From the NCBI GenBank assembly GCA_020638875.1, contig JACKHS010000016.1, forward strand, positions 1 to 64,000: a DNA stretch of 64,000 nt, written 5' to 3'. Both the position numbers and the translations under genes were made by a program. This stretch comes from Planctomycetota bacterium (lineage in GTDB: Bacteria; Planctomycetota; UBA1135; GCA-002686595). The notes beneath the pieces were generated by a model, which was not told the origin of the DNA, ran no database searches, and saw only the letters and a program-made list of their open reading frames with translations. Shown here one piece after another: positions 8,988 through 18,210 of this stretch; position 1 is the stretch's first letter; every line of letters begins with the position of its first letter.

Positions 8988-9024
8988 GCACGCGGCTGGG
9001 TCCGCCCGGCCACGACATCCGAGG

Positions 9025-9050
9025 ACGGAGACCCCCCGTGGTCTCCGTTT
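9025..9050 (+). terminator. Intrinsic terminator
   Basis: A perfect 9-bp stem ACGGAGACC/GGTCTCCGT with a six-base loop is followed directly by TTTCTC. It is one of the few hairpins here with a real T-tract and ends the small secreted-protein transcript. Confidence 0.85.
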
Positions 9051-9092
9051 TCTCGCTTAACCAGGGCCCCGCCAGTACCTAGCTTGAGCGCC

Positions 9093-10523
9093 ATGGTCCC
9101 CCGACGTCGCCGCTCTCCGGTCCTCTTCGCGGCCCTCGGCCTGCTCCTCGCCCTCGGCTGCCGCAGCGATCAGGCGCAGCAGCAGAAGAAGGATCGCGAT
9201 CGGCTCACGATGGAGATGTTCCAGGAGCTGATCCGCGAGGGCACGCTGCGGCCGGTGGACTCGATGGAGGACGCCTTCGGCGGCATCCAGCCCGACATGG
9301 GCGACACGCCGGAGGACTACGAGAAGGCCGCGGCCGCGCGCGTGGAGGAGGCGCGCAACGAGCCGCGCGGCGCGGACGGCGTGACCGAGCCGCAGCCGCC
9401 CTTCGTCGAGGCGCCCTTCAACCCCTACGCGCGCTTCGGCAAGCGCATCCGCGTGCACGACGCGACCGGGCTCATCACCAAGCCCTACCCGATGCGCTCG
9501 GGCGTCTCGCAGAAGGTGCTCGACTTCATGATGAAGTACGGCGACTTCCCGCTGTGGGACGGCCAGGGCCAGCAGCCGCAGGACACCGTCTACTTCGAGA
9601 TCGCGCCGGGCTTCGACACCGAGTTCCTCGCCGCCAACCTGCGCGGCGCCGGGCCGCAGCCGGGCAAGGACATCCCGATGGGGGACTGGCTCGTCGTGAC
9701 GGCCAACCGCGAGTGGCTGGAGGAGGTCGAGTTCTTCATCGACACCTTCGCCGCGGGGCCGCCGCAGATCGAGATCGAGGCCAAGATCGTCGAGTGGGTC
9801 ACGCGCGAGGGCCTCGACCTCGGCGTCGGCGACGCGATGATGCAGTTCGGGCCCGACACGCTCGTCGACTCGCTCGAGTGGAGCTTCCCCAACAACGCGG
9901 GCGACCTGTCGGGCGGCGAGTTCCTGGCCGGCCTCGGCACGATCCACGACGGCGTGACCTACTCCGCGCTGTTCGAGGCGCTGAGCTCCTTCGAGAACGT
10001 CTCGATCATCTCGCGGCCCAAGGTCGCCGTGCGCGAGGGCATCAAGGCGCAGATCGAGGCCGTCGAGAAGCTGCCGTACCTCAAGATCACCAGCATCAAC
10101 AACACGGGCAACATCGCGACGGCGATCGACTACCAGGACGTCGGCGTGCGCCTGTACGTGACGCCGCGCCTCGTCGGCACCGGGACCATCGCGCTGCAGA
10201 TCGACATCGAGGCCTCGCAGCAGACCGGCTCGGCGGTGACCTTCCAGAGCGCGGGCGGCAGCGCGGGCTTCGTCGACACGCCCATCCTCGCCACGCGCAG
10301 CGCGGAGACGGTCGTCTACCTCAAACCCGGCCAGGCGGTGATCCTCGGCGGATTGATCGCCGAGCGCACGGTGGAGGAGGAGCGCGGCATCCCGATCCTG
10401 ATGGACCTCCCCCTGCTCGGGTACCTGTTCAAGTCGACCTACGACGCCACCGAGCTGGCCACGCTGCTGTTCTTCATCCGGCCGCGCGTGCTCGAGGGCA
10501 CCGACGTGCTGCAGGACTTCTAG
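9093..10523 (+). CDS. Secretin domain protein (GspD/PilQ type)
   Basis: A 476-residue secretin-family protein, expected to form an outer-membrane channel for a type II secretion or type IV pilus-like machine. The N-terminus has a signal peptide ending ALGC, a non-ideal lipobox. The middle contains a charged region and a ring-building-like segment (about 120-230). The C-terminal third (about 290-470) is the secretin beta-domain, with the typical LSSFENVSIISRPKVAVREG, DVGVRLYVTPRLVG and ILGGLIAERTVEEERGIPIL blocks. It is shorter than canonical GspD (600-700 residues), so fewer N-domains are present. I chose ATG 9093 over an in-frame TTG three codons upstream. A GspK-like pseudopilin gene follows, separated by a small inverted-repeat element abutting the stop codon. 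Confidence 0.9.
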   Translation: MVPRRRRSPVLFAALGLLLALGCRSDQAQQQKKDRDRLTMEMFQELIREGTLRPVDSMEDAFGGIQPDMGDTPEDYEKAAAARVEEARNEPRGADGVTEPQPPFVEAPFNPYARFGKRIRVHDATGLITKPYPMRSGVSQKVLDFMMKYGDFPLWDGQGQQPQDTVYFEIAPGFDTEFLAANLRGAGPQPGKDIPMGDWLVVTANREWLEEVEFFIDTFAAGPPQIEIEAKIVEWVTREGLDLGVGDAMMQFGPDTLVDSLEWSFPNNAGDLSGGEFLAGLGTIHDGVTYSALFEALSSFENVSIISRPKVAVREGIKAQIEAVEKLPYLKITSINNTGNIATAIDYQDVGVRLYVTPRLVGTGTIALQIDIEASQQTGSAVTFQSAGGSAGFVDTPILATRSAETVVYLKPGQAVILGGLIAERTVEEERGIPILMDLPLLGYLFKSTYDATELATLLFFIRPRVLEGTDVLQDF

Positions 10524-10662
10524 GAGCCCGTCCGAGACGTCGATCGGCGCCGCCGCGGCGTCCGAGAGCCTCGACGAATCCACCGATTCGCCTGAGTCCC
10601 CGACCGCCGCACCGAAGCGGAGGCCACCACGTCGGCCTCCGAAGCACGTCTCGGACAGGCTC
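10524..10662. mobile_element. MITE-like element with CTAG target duplication
   Basis: A 139-bp non-coding element bounded by 17-bp terminal inverted repeats (left GAGCCCGTCCGAGACGT, right arm identical at 16 of 17 positions when reversed), flanked on both sides by CTAG (10520-10523 and 10663-10666). The inside is palindrome-rich: CGAATC/GATTCG near 10573 and CGGAGGCC/GGCCTCCG near 10620-10643. Immediately after the right CTAG, GAGCCCGTCCGA (10667-10678) repeats the element end, a likely remnant of a second copy. The left CTAG contains the TAG stop codon of the secretin gene. CTAG duplications are typical of some IS5-like families; no transposase is nearby. Confidence 0.75.
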
Positions 10663-10782
10663 CTAGGAGCCCGTCCGAAGACCCCTCCGGCGCGTACCTC
10701 CCGCGTAAGCTCCGAGCCGGGGAAGATCCGGCGGCTAGAATCGTCCAGCCGGCGGCCCCAGAAGGTCCCCGGCCCCCGACCC

Positions 10783-12372
10783 ATGAAGCTCCTCCACTCC
10801 CGCCGGCCCGCGCCCGCCCGCCGCGGCGCCGCGCTGCTGCTCGCGATCCTGGTGCTGTTCGTGCTGATCGCCATCGTGGCGCAGATCAGCATCACGACCA
10901 TGACCGACGCGCGCGTCGGCCGCAACGACGTCGGGCAGACGCTCATCAACCAGTCGATCCGCTCGGCGCAGCACGACATCTTCGAGCTGCTCGTGAGCGA
11001 CGCCGAGGCCGGGGAAGAGGGCGGCAGCGGCGGCGACCCGATGGCCGACGCCACCTCGGCCATGTCGGGCGCCGGCAGCGAGGAGTCGGCGCCTTGCGAC
11101 TCGCGCAAGGACGAGTGGGCGGTGCGCCAGCGGACGGAGATCAACGGCATCCAGATCCTGATCCAGGTCGAGGCCGAGAACTCCAAGTACAACGTCCTCA
11201 ACATGCTCAACGCGGACGAGGACGAGGCGGAGGAGGCCTTCCAACGGGTCGTGCGGATCATCGACCTCTACCGCGAGGGTACCGACGTCGACGTGACGCG
11301 CCGCGACGCCGAGCAGATGGCGACGGCGATGCGCACCTACATGCAGGACCGCCACGGCTCGGGGCTGCCCGAGCCGACGCTGCTGACCTTCGACGAGGAG
11401 CGCGACTCGGTGTTCCTGCCGCAGTCGCTGCGCGACTTCCTCGCCGTCGAGCCCTTCCAGGAGCACCACTTCCGCTCCTTCCGCGACCAGAACGATCGGC
11501 GCGTGAACTCGCTCGACCAGTTCCTGACGGTCTGGTCCTCGCCGGCGACGTTCGAGGACCTGCAGGGCGGCGGCTCGACCGGCACCGGCTCGACCGCTTC
11601 GGGCGGCGGCGCCGGCGGCACGGGCGCGGACCCCACGGCCGGCGGCGACACCGGCACGGGCACGCCCGTCTCGACGCTGGACGCGGAGGGCAACGTCACG
11701 ACCACCACGACCGGCTACGACGAGTCCGGCGAGGTCAGCGGCGCGGACGGCAGCTCGGGCGCGAGCGGCACGGGGACGAGCGGCAGCGGCTCCGCCGGCG
11801 GCGGCAGCGGCGCGAGCGCGGGCGGCACCAGCGGCCCCAACGGCTACGGCGTGAACCTCAACCTCGCGCCCGCGGCCGTGCTCAAGGGCCTGTTCGACGA
11901 CCGCGACGTGCGCGGACGCTTCTGGGACGACGTGATCGAGTACCGCAACCTCGAGGAGGAGACCGAGCCCGGCGCCGAGGAGCCCGAGCCGCTCTACGAC
12001 GAGTTCGGCGACGAGGTCGTCGAGCGGCGCGCGTTCGAGTCGGTCACCGAGCTCAGCGAGGTGCGCAGCTGGGAGGACCTGCAGCCCGACGTCCAGGCGA
12101 AGGTGACGCAGCTGCTCGAGACCGAGAGCAACGTCTTCACGATCTACATCACGGGGCGGCGCAACACGTCGGTCGACGACGAGTACGGCTCGGCGCTGAC
12201 CGCCGAGGAGCGCGCGCGCGCCGAGGAGGAGCCGAGCGGTGCGCTCGTGCGCACCGTGCGCGTCGTCGTGTGGCGCCGTACGACCGACGACGGCGTCGAG
12301 ATCGTGCCGCTCGTCCCGTGGGAGGAGCTCGACTACACGCCCTTCGAGATCGAGGACTACCCCGAGGACTGA
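10783..12372 (+). CDS. GspK-like type II secretion minor pseudopilin
   Basis: A 529-residue protein with the GspK architecture. A basic N-terminus (RRGAALLLAILV) is followed by a membrane helix (about residues 16-36) that would be the pilin-type N-terminal helix. The periplasmic part contains KYNVLNMLNADEDEAEEAF and, near residue 360, VNLNLAPAAVLKGLFDD, matching the INLNTA-type helix-hairpin-helix region of GspK. Between about residues 262 and 352 lies a Gly/Ser/Thr-rich insertion absent from typical GspK proteins (about 320 residues), explaining the extra length. A TAGAAT -10-like hexamer at 10736-10741 may drive it. The other pseudopilin, ATPase and platform genes are not in this window. 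Confidence 0.8.
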   Translation: MKLLHSRRPAPARRGAALLLAILVLFVLIAIVAQISITTMTDARVGRNDVGQTLINQSIRSAQHDIFELLVSDAEAGEEGGSGGDPMADATSAMSGAGSEESAPCDSRKDEWAVRQRTEINGIQILIQVEAENSKYNVLNMLNADEDEAEEAFQRVVRIIDLYREGTDVDVTRRDAEQMATAMRTYMQDRHGSGLPEPTLLTFDEERDSVFLPQSLRDFLAVEPFQEHHFRSFRDQNDRRVNSLDQFLTVWSSPATFEDLQGGGSTGTGSTASGGGAGGTGADPTAGGDTGTGTPVSTLDAEGNVTTTTTGYDESGEVSGADGSSGASGTGTSGSGSAGGGSGASAGGTSGPNGYGVNLNLAPAAVLKGLFDDRDVRGRFWDDVIEYRNLEEETEPGAEEPEPLYDEFGDEVVERRAFESVTELSEVRSWEDLQPDVQAKVTQLLETESNVFTIYITGRRNTSVDDEYGSALTAEERARAEEEPSGALVRTVRVVVWRRTTDDGVEIVPLVPWEELDYTPFEIEDYPED

Positions 12373-12378
12373 GCCCCG

Positions 12379-13976
12379 ATGCCCGCCAGGCGAGGAGCTG
12401 AGCGCGCCGTCGCGCGGCGCCGCGACCCGCTGCGCCTCGAGGTCTTCCACCACCTCTTCGCCGCGGTCGGCGAGGAGATGGGCGAGAGCCTCGAGCGCTC
12501 GGCGTTCTCACCGAACATCAAGGAGCGCCGCGACTACTCGTGCGCGCTCTTCGACGGCGCGGGCAGCATGATCGGTCAGGCCGCGCACCTGCCCGTGCAC
12601 CTGGGCGCGGCGCCCATGTCGGTCGCCGCGGCGCGCGCGCGCGTCGACATGCGGCCGGGCGACGCGGTGCTGCTCAACGACCCCTTCGAGGGCGGCACGC
12701 ACCTGCCCGACCTGACGCTGGTCTCGCCGGTGTTCCTGCCGGGCGACGCGGCGCCGAGCTTCTACGTCGCCAACCGCGCGCACCACGCCGACGTGGGCGG
12801 TGCGCACCCCGGCTCGATGGCGCCCGCCGAGGACGTGCACGGCGAGGGGCTGCGCGTGCCGCCGACGCGCCTCGTGCGCGCCGGCGCGGTCGACCCCGAG
12901 GTGCTGCGCCTGGTGCTGGCGAACATGCGCGTGCCGCGCGAGCGCGAGGGCGACCTGCTCGCGCAGTGGGCCGCCAACCGCGTGGGCGCGGCGCGCCTCG
13001 CGGAGATGGCGCGCGAGTACGGCGCGGCCGAGGTGCGCGCGCGCGCGGCCGAGCTCATGGACTGGACGCAGGAGCTCGCGCGCGCGCTGCTCGACACCGT
13101 GCCGGCGGGGCGCTGGGAGTTCGAGGACGTGCTCGAGCTGCGCAGCGGCGGCGAGGCGCGCATCCGCCTCGTGCTCGCCCCACGCGACGGGCGCCTCGTG
13201 TTCGACTTCCGCGGCACCGACGACCAGCTCCCCGGCTCGATCAACGCGCCGCGCGCCGTGGCGCTCGCGGCCGTCTTCTACGCGCTGCGCCAGCTCCTGC
13301 CGCCGGACACGCCGACCAACGACGGGTTGATGCGCGACGTCGACGTGCTGACGCGGCCGGGCAGCCTGGTGGACGCGCGCTACCCCGCACCCGTGGCGGC
13401 CGGCAACGTCGAGACGAGTCAGCGCCTCGTCGACGTCGTCGCCGGCGCGCTCGCGCAGGTGTGGCCCGAGCGCATCCCGGCCGCCAGCGCCGGCACGATG
13501 AGCAACCTCTCCTTCGGCGGCGTGCGCGCGGACGGCGAGGCCTTCGCCTACTACGAGACGCTGCCCGGCGGCGCCGGCGGCGGACCGGCGGGCCCGGGCG
13601 CGCACGCGCTGCAGACGCACATGACCAACACGCGCAACACGCCGATCGAGGCGCTCGAGCGCGAGCTGCCGGTGCGCGTGCTCGCGACGACCGTGCGGCG
13701 CGGTTCGGGCGGCGCCGGCGCGCACCGCGGCGGTGACGGCATCCGGCGGCGTCTGCGCTTCCTCGTACCGGTGCGGCTGGGCTTCGTGGCCGAGCGCACG
13801 CGCCGCGGACCGTGGGGCCTCGCCGGCGGCGGCGCGGGCGCGCGACCGGCGGACTGCGCGTGCGGCTGCCTGGCGCGCGGCGCGACCACGCCGCGCCCGG
13901 CAAGACCGCGCTCGACCTGCCCGCCGGCGCGGAGGTCGAGGTGCGCACGCCCGGCGGGGGCGGCTGCGGCGTCTGA
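12379..13976 (+). CDS. hyuB: Hydantoinase B/oxoprolinase HyuB-like protein, frameshifted near the end
   Basis: A HyuB-type subunit of the hydantoinase/oxoprolinase/acetone-carboxylase superfamily. Family landmarks include SPNIKERRDYSCALFD, NDPFEGGTHLPDLTLV, ANRAHHADVGGAHPGSM and GNVETSQRLVDVV. About 490 residues are intact. After GPWGLAGGGAGAR (near 13840) the original frame becomes Cys/Arg-rich nonsense, while the frame starting one base earlier gives the expected C-terminus (GKTALDLPAGAEVEVRTPGG, stop TGA 13974-13976). One base therefore appears to be missing around 13835-13860. As written, the first frame runs without a stop into purA. No HyuA partner gene is present. The reaction cannot be specified. 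Confidence 0.8.
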
Positions 13977-14091
13977 GCGCCTTCCGCGCTGCGAGCCTTG
14001 CCCCCCGGCCCCCCCCGCGCGAGAATCGCCGCCCACCCGCGCCGGCGCCGCGCGCCGGCTCCGTCCCCGAGACCCCCGCTCCGACTCGCCC

Positions 14092-15402
14092 ATGCCCTCT
14101 CTCAGCGTCTTCGGCGCCCAGTGGGGTGACGAAGGCAAAGGCAAGATCATCGACCTGCTCTCCGCCGACGTGGACTACGTCGTGCGCTACCAGGGCGGGG
14201 CCAACGCGGGGCACACCGTCATCGTCGGCGGCGAGAAGTACGTGCTGCACCTCGTGCCGTCGGGGATCCTGCACCCCGGGCGCATCAACGTCGTCGGCAA
14301 CGGCCTGGCCGTCGACCCGGTGGCGCTGCTCGACGAGGTGCGCGGTCTGCGCGAGCGCGGCGTCGCCGTGTCGGGCGAGAACCTGCGCCTGTCCGGCGCG
14401 GCGCACGTGATCTTCGACTACCACCGCCTGATCGACCAGCTCTCCGAGCGCTGGCTCGGCGCGGGCCGCATCGGCACGACCGGCCGCGGCATCGGGCCCT
14501 GCTACGCCGACAAGGCGGCGCGCACCGGCCTGCGCTTCTTCGACCTGGCCGACCCCGACCGCTGCCGCACGCGCCTGCGCGCCGCGCTGGCCGAGAAGAA
14601 CGCGCTGATCGAGAAGGTGCACGGCGAGGCGCCGCTCGACCTCGAGGGCGAGGTGGAGCGCTACGTCGCGCTCGGCGCCGAGCTGCGGCCGTTCGTGGGC
14701 GACACCGGCGCCGAGGTGCGCGCCGCGTACCGCGCCGGCAAGAGCGTGCTGTTCGAGGGCGCGCAGGGCGCCATGCTCGACCTCGACCACGGCACGTACC
14801 CGTACGTCACCTCGTCGAGCACCGGTACGAACGGCATCCCCGCCGGCGCCGGCTTCCCGGCCAAGGACGTCGAGCGCTCGATCGGCATCGCCAAGGCGTA
14901 CTGCACGCGCGTGGGGGAGGGCGCCTTCCCGACCGAGGACCACGGTGCCGACGGCGCGGCCATCCGCGACGCGGGCAACGAGTACGGCGCGACCACCGGG
15001 CGCCCGCGCCGCTGCGGTTGGTTCGACGCGGTGGCGGTGCGCTACGCGCTGGAGCTGAACGGCGCGGAGGCGCTCGTCATCACGAACCTCGACGTGCTGA
15101 CCGGCTTCCCCGAGATCAAGGTCGCCACGCAGTACCGCCGCGGCGCGCAGCGCTACGACGCGTTCCCCGCCGGCGACTCGCTCGAGGGGCTCGAGCCGGT
15201 CTACCAGTCGCTGCCCGGCTGGAGCGAGGACCTCACGGCCGTGCGCACCTTCGACGCGCTGCCCGCGAACGCGCGTCGCTACGTCGAGTGGCTCGAGGAG
15301 GCCGTCGGCGTGCCGATCCAGCTCCTCTCCGTCGGCCCCGATCGCAAGCAGGTGATCCCGCGCGGGCTGGCGAGCCTCGCGCGCGCCGGAGCCCATGCCT
15401 GA
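14092..15402 (+). CDS. purA: Adenylosuccinate synthetase
   Basis: A 436-residue enzyme that joins IMP and aspartate using GTP, the first committed step to AMP. The GTP-binding loop GDEGKGK is at residues 12-18, followed by GANAGHTV with the catalytic His, GTTGRGIGP, and the C-terminal TTGRPRRCGW region near residue 300. The ATG at 14092 (MPSLSVFGAQWGDEG) gives the family length. It happens to be in the same frame as the disrupted hyuB upstream. Its last 8 bp overlap the start of uppS, suggesting co-transcription. Confidence 0.97.
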   Translation: MPSLSVFGAQWGDEGKGKIIDLLSADVDYVVRYQGGANAGHTVIVGGEKYVLHLVPSGILHPGRINVVGNGLAVDPVALLDEVRGLRERGVAVSGENLRLSGAAHVIFDYHRLIDQLSERWLGAGRIGTTGRGIGPCYADKAARTGLRFFDLADPDRCRTRLRAALAEKNALIEKVHGEAPLDLEGEVERYVALGAELRPFVGDTGAEVRAAYRAGKSVLFEGAQGAMLDLDHGTYPYVTSSSTGTNGIPAGAGFPAKDVERSIGIAKAYCTRVGEGAFPTEDHGADGAAIRDAGNEYGATTGRPRRCGWFDAVAVRYALELNGAEALVITNLDVLTGFPEIKVATQYRRGAQRYDAFPAGDSLEGLEPVYQSLPGWSEDLTAVRTFDALPANARRYVEWLEEAVGVPIQLLSVGPDRKQVIPRGLASLARAGAHA

Positions 15403-16186
15403 GCCGATCGAACGTCCCGACCTCGGCGGCCCGTTCCCCGAGCACCTCGCCGTCATCATGGACGGCAACGGACGTTGGGCGGAGCAGCGCGGCCTGCGCC
15501 GCGTGTTCGGCCACCGCGAGGGCGTCAACTCGGTGCGCGAGACCGTCACCGAGTGCGCGCGCATGGGCGTGAAGAGCCTGACGCTCTACGCGTTCTCGGT
15601 CGAGAACTGGAAGCGCCCGCGCGTCGAGGTGCGCTACCTGATGCGCCTGCTGCGGCGCTTCCTGCTCGACGAGCGCGCGACGCTGATGGACAACGGCGTG
15701 CGGCTGCGCGGACTGGGGCGCCTCGCCGACCTGCCCGGCGAAGCGCGCCGGACGCTGGAGGAGACCGAGCGCCTGACCGCGCGCAACGACGGCATGCTGC
15801 TGCGACTCGCGCTGTCGTACGGCTCGCGCACCGAGCTCGGCGACGCGGCGCGCTCGCTCGCCCGCGACGTCGCGGCGGGCCGGCTCGACCCCGAGGCCAT
15901 CGACGACGAGACGCTGCGCGGCTACCTGTACGATCCCGAGACGCCCGACCCCGACCTCGTGATCCGCACGGCCGGCGAGCTGCGCCTGTCGAACTTCCTG
16001 CTGTGGCAGTGCTCGTACTCCGAGCTGTTCGTCACGGACGTGTGCTGGCCCGAGTTCCGCAAGCCGCAGCTCCTGGACGCGCTGCGCGCCTACGCCGGTC
16101 GCGTGCGGCGCTTCGGCGGGCTGATCGACGACGGGCCGCGCACGGAGGCCTCCGCGCGTCAGGCGCGAGCTGGCCGCGCCTCCTGA
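15395..16186 (+). CDS. uppS: Isoprenyl transferase (undecaprenyl diphosphate synthase)
   Basis: A 263-residue cis-prenyltransferase making the C55 lipid carrier for peptidoglycan and surface glycans. It has the catalytic Asp motif AVIMDGNGRWA (Asp23), TLYAFSVENWKRP, and the C-terminal RTAGELRLSNFLLWQ and SYSELFVTD motifs. Its ATG overlaps the end of purA, and cdsA follows after 22 bp; uppS-cdsA is a widely conserved pair. Confidence 0.96.
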   Translation: MPEPIERPDLGGPFPEHLAVIMDGNGRWAEQRGLRRVFGHREGVNSVRETVTECARMGVKSLTLYAFSVENWKRPRVEVRYLMRLLRRFLLDERATLMDNGVRLRGLGRLADLPGEARRTLEETERLTARNDGMLLRLALSYGSRTELGDAARSLARDVAAGRLDPEAIDDETLRGYLYDPETPDPDLVIRTAGELRLSNFLLWQCSYSELFVTDVCWPEFRKPQLLDALRAYAGRVRRFGGLIDDGPRTEASARQARAGRAS

Positions 16187-16208
16187 GGCGTCGCGCCGCC
16201 CTCGCTCG

Positions 16209-17051
16209 ATGACGTCCAAGGCCGCGAAGATCTGGCGCCGCACGTGGGTCGGCTTCGCGCTGGTCGGCGTGCTGTCGCTGTGCCTGTGGCAGGCGTGGCG
16301 CAGCGAGACGGGCCTCGTCGTGTGGGCGCTCGGCGCGCTGATCGCGTACGGCGGCGTGCACGAGGTCGCGCGCATGCGCGGCTGGGCGCCGCGCGGCGCG
16401 CGCCTGGGACTGAGCGTCGCCTGGCTCGCCGTGTGCTTGCCGGGCGCGGCGTACTTCTTCCGGCTGCCGCTCGAGGGGCTCGCGGCCGACGGCCCGCGCG
16501 ACGTCTTCGCGAGCTACGTCGTGGGCGCAGTTGGCGCGCTGGCCGTGGGTTTCGTGCTGGACCGCGCGCAGTACGCGCGCTGGACCTTCCTCGGCGCGTG
16601 GCTGCTCGCGCCGCTGCCGGCGCTGTGGGCGGTGTGGAGCACCTACGGCGCCGCGGGCCTGACGGCGCTGATCCTGCTCTCGAAGATCGGGGACGTGCTC
16701 GGCTACTACGTCGGCAGCGCCATCGGCAAGTCGCACCCCTTCCCGCGCATCAGCCCGGGCAAGACGACCGCCGGTTGCGTCGCGTCGCTCGTCGGCGGCA
16801 CGCTGGCCGGTGCGGGCTGCGTGGCGCTCGGCCTGCTGCCCGCGGGCTGGTGGCAGGGCCTCGTCGCCGGCGCGGCGGTCAACGTCGCGGCGCAGGCCGG
16901 CGACCTGCTCGAGAGCAAGGTCAAGCGCGCCGCCGGCGTGAAGGACTCGGGCACCTGGTTCGGCCCCTCGGGCGGCGTGCTCGACCTCGTCGACAGCCTG
17001 CTGCTCTCCGTACCCGCCGCGCTCGTCGTGTGGGGCGCGCTGTGGTCCTGA
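16209..17051 (+). CDS. cdsA: Phosphatidate cytidylyltransferase
   Basis: A 280-residue polytopic membrane protein with about seven or eight hydrophobic segments, expected to make CDP-diacylglycerol. The C-terminal signature region is recognisable (ESKVKRAAGVKDSG, then GPSGGVLDLVDS), preceded by SPGKTTAG. Two positions differ from the usual signature: the HGG is SGG here, and the DR pair is DL. That could affect activity or mark a divergent clade. It sits between uppS and phoH. Confidence 0.9.
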   Translation: MTSKAAKIWRRTWVGFALVGVLSLCLWQAWRSETGLVVWALGALIAYGGVHEVARMRGWAPRGARLGLSVAWLAVCLPGAAYFFRLPLEGLAADGPRDVFASYVVGAVGALAVGFVLDRAQYARWTFLGAWLLAPLPALWAVWSTYGAAGLTALILLSKIGDVLGYYVGSAIGKSHPFPRISPGKTTAGCVASLVGGTLAGAGCVALGLLPAGWWQGLVAGAAVNVAAQAGDLLESKVKRAAGVKDSGTWFGPSGGVLDLVDSLLLSVPAALVVWGALWS

Positions 17052-17178
17052 GGGCCGCCGCGCGGCGCCGGCGGGGCGGCTCGCGAGGCTCGCGCGGCCC
17101 GCGGCGTTGACAGGGGACCGCGACCGCGGCGATCCTCTGCGCTCCCCGGCGGCCCGCGCCGGGCCACCCCAGGCAGCC

Positions 17179-18210
17179 TTGATCGAGATCACCATCCCCC
17201 TGCAGTCCCGGGACGAGGCCGTCTTGGTCCTGGGGCCCTACGACCGCTTCGCCAAGCTGCTCCGCCAGGCGCTCGACATCGAGCTCTTCACGCGCAACGG
17301 CAACCTGCGCATCAAGGGCCAGGAGGGCGACGTGCTCGAGTGCAAGCGGCGCGTGGACCACCTGCTCGGCAAGATCCGCAAGGGTCGCGAGCTCAACCTG
17401 CAGGCGATCGAGGAGATCCTGCTGGGGCCGCCGGCCGAGACCGAGCGCGCGCGCGAGCGCGAACGCGAGGAGCGGCGCGAGCCGCGCGGCGCCGGCGGCT
17501 CGCCGGTGCGCGCCAAGGGCTCGAGCTTCTCACGCGCGCTGCGGCCGCGGCCGATCGAGCCGCGCGGCGAGAACCAGCGCCGCTACCTCGAGCTGATCGA
17601 GAAGAAGGACCTCGTGTTCGGCACCGGCGTGGCCGGTACGGGCAAGACCTTCCTCGCCGTGGCCGCCGCGGTGCGCGCGCTGCGCAGCGGCGCCGTGCGG
17701 CGCCTGGTCATCACGCGCCCGGTGGTGGAGGCCGGTGAGAACCTCGGCTTCCTGCCCGGCGACCTGCAGGCCAAGCTCAACCCCTACGTGCGCCCGATCT
17801 ACGACGCGTTGGCGGCCTTGCTCGACTTCGAGGACGTCTCGCGCCTCGAGGAGGCCGGCGTGGTCGAGGTCGCGCCGCTGGCCTACATGCGCGGCCGCAC
17901 GCTCTCGGAGTGCTTCGTCATCCTCGACGAGGCGCAGAACACCACGGTGGGGCAGATGAAGATGTTCCTGACCCGCCTGGGCGAGGGCTCGCGCATGGTC
18001 GTCACCGGCGACCCGACGCAGAACGACCTGCCTCCCAACGCGCGCAGCGGCTTGAACGACGCCGTGCACCGGCTGCGCTCCTACGAGGAGGTCGGGCTGG
18101 TCGAGTTCAGCGTGAAGGACGTCGTGCGCCACCGCCTGGTCGAGAAGATCATCCGCGCGTACGACGCGCCCGCGCCCAAGCCCGCCGCGAAGGAGGAGGA
18201 GGGCAAGTGA
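17179..18210 (+). CDS. PhoH-like ATPase (YbeZ family)
   Basis: A PhoH/YbeZ-type P-loop ATPase linked to RNA metabolism and ribosome maturation. Starting at TTG 17179 gives 343 residues, the usual length, beginning LIEITIPLQSRDEAV; an earlier in-frame TTG at 17107 would add a 24-residue low-complexity tail and is less likely. An N-terminal KH-like region (about 1-75) precedes the ATPase core with Walker A GVAGTGKT (about 150) and Walker B FVILDEAQN (about 247-255). The stop codon overlaps the next gene's GTG (GTGA). The order phoH - 7TM-HD - ybeY is a conserved module. Confidence 0.92.
   Translation: MIEITIPLQSRDEAVLVLGPYDRFAKLLRQALDIELFTRNGNLRIKGQEGDVLECKRRVDHLLGKIRKGRELNLQAIEEILLGPPAETERAREREREERREPRGAGGSPVRAKGSSFSRALRPRPIEPRGENQRRYLELIEKKDLVFGTGVAGTGKTFLAVAAAVRALRSGAVRRLVITRPVVEAGENLGFLPGDLQAKLNPYVRPIYDALAALLDFEDVSRLEEAGVVEVAPLAYMRGRTLSECFVILDEAQNTTVGQMKMFLTRLGEGSRMVVTGDPTQNDLPPNARSGLNDAVHRLRSYEEVGLVEFSVKDVVRHRLVEKIIRAYDAPAPKPAAKEEEGK

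Noticed and set aside
12379..15402. A single 1,007-residue HyuB-PurA fusion enzyme.
   Set aside because: The true HyuB C-terminus and stop are present in the next frame, the joining region is Arg/Pro/Cys noise, and PurA has a normal start at 14092.
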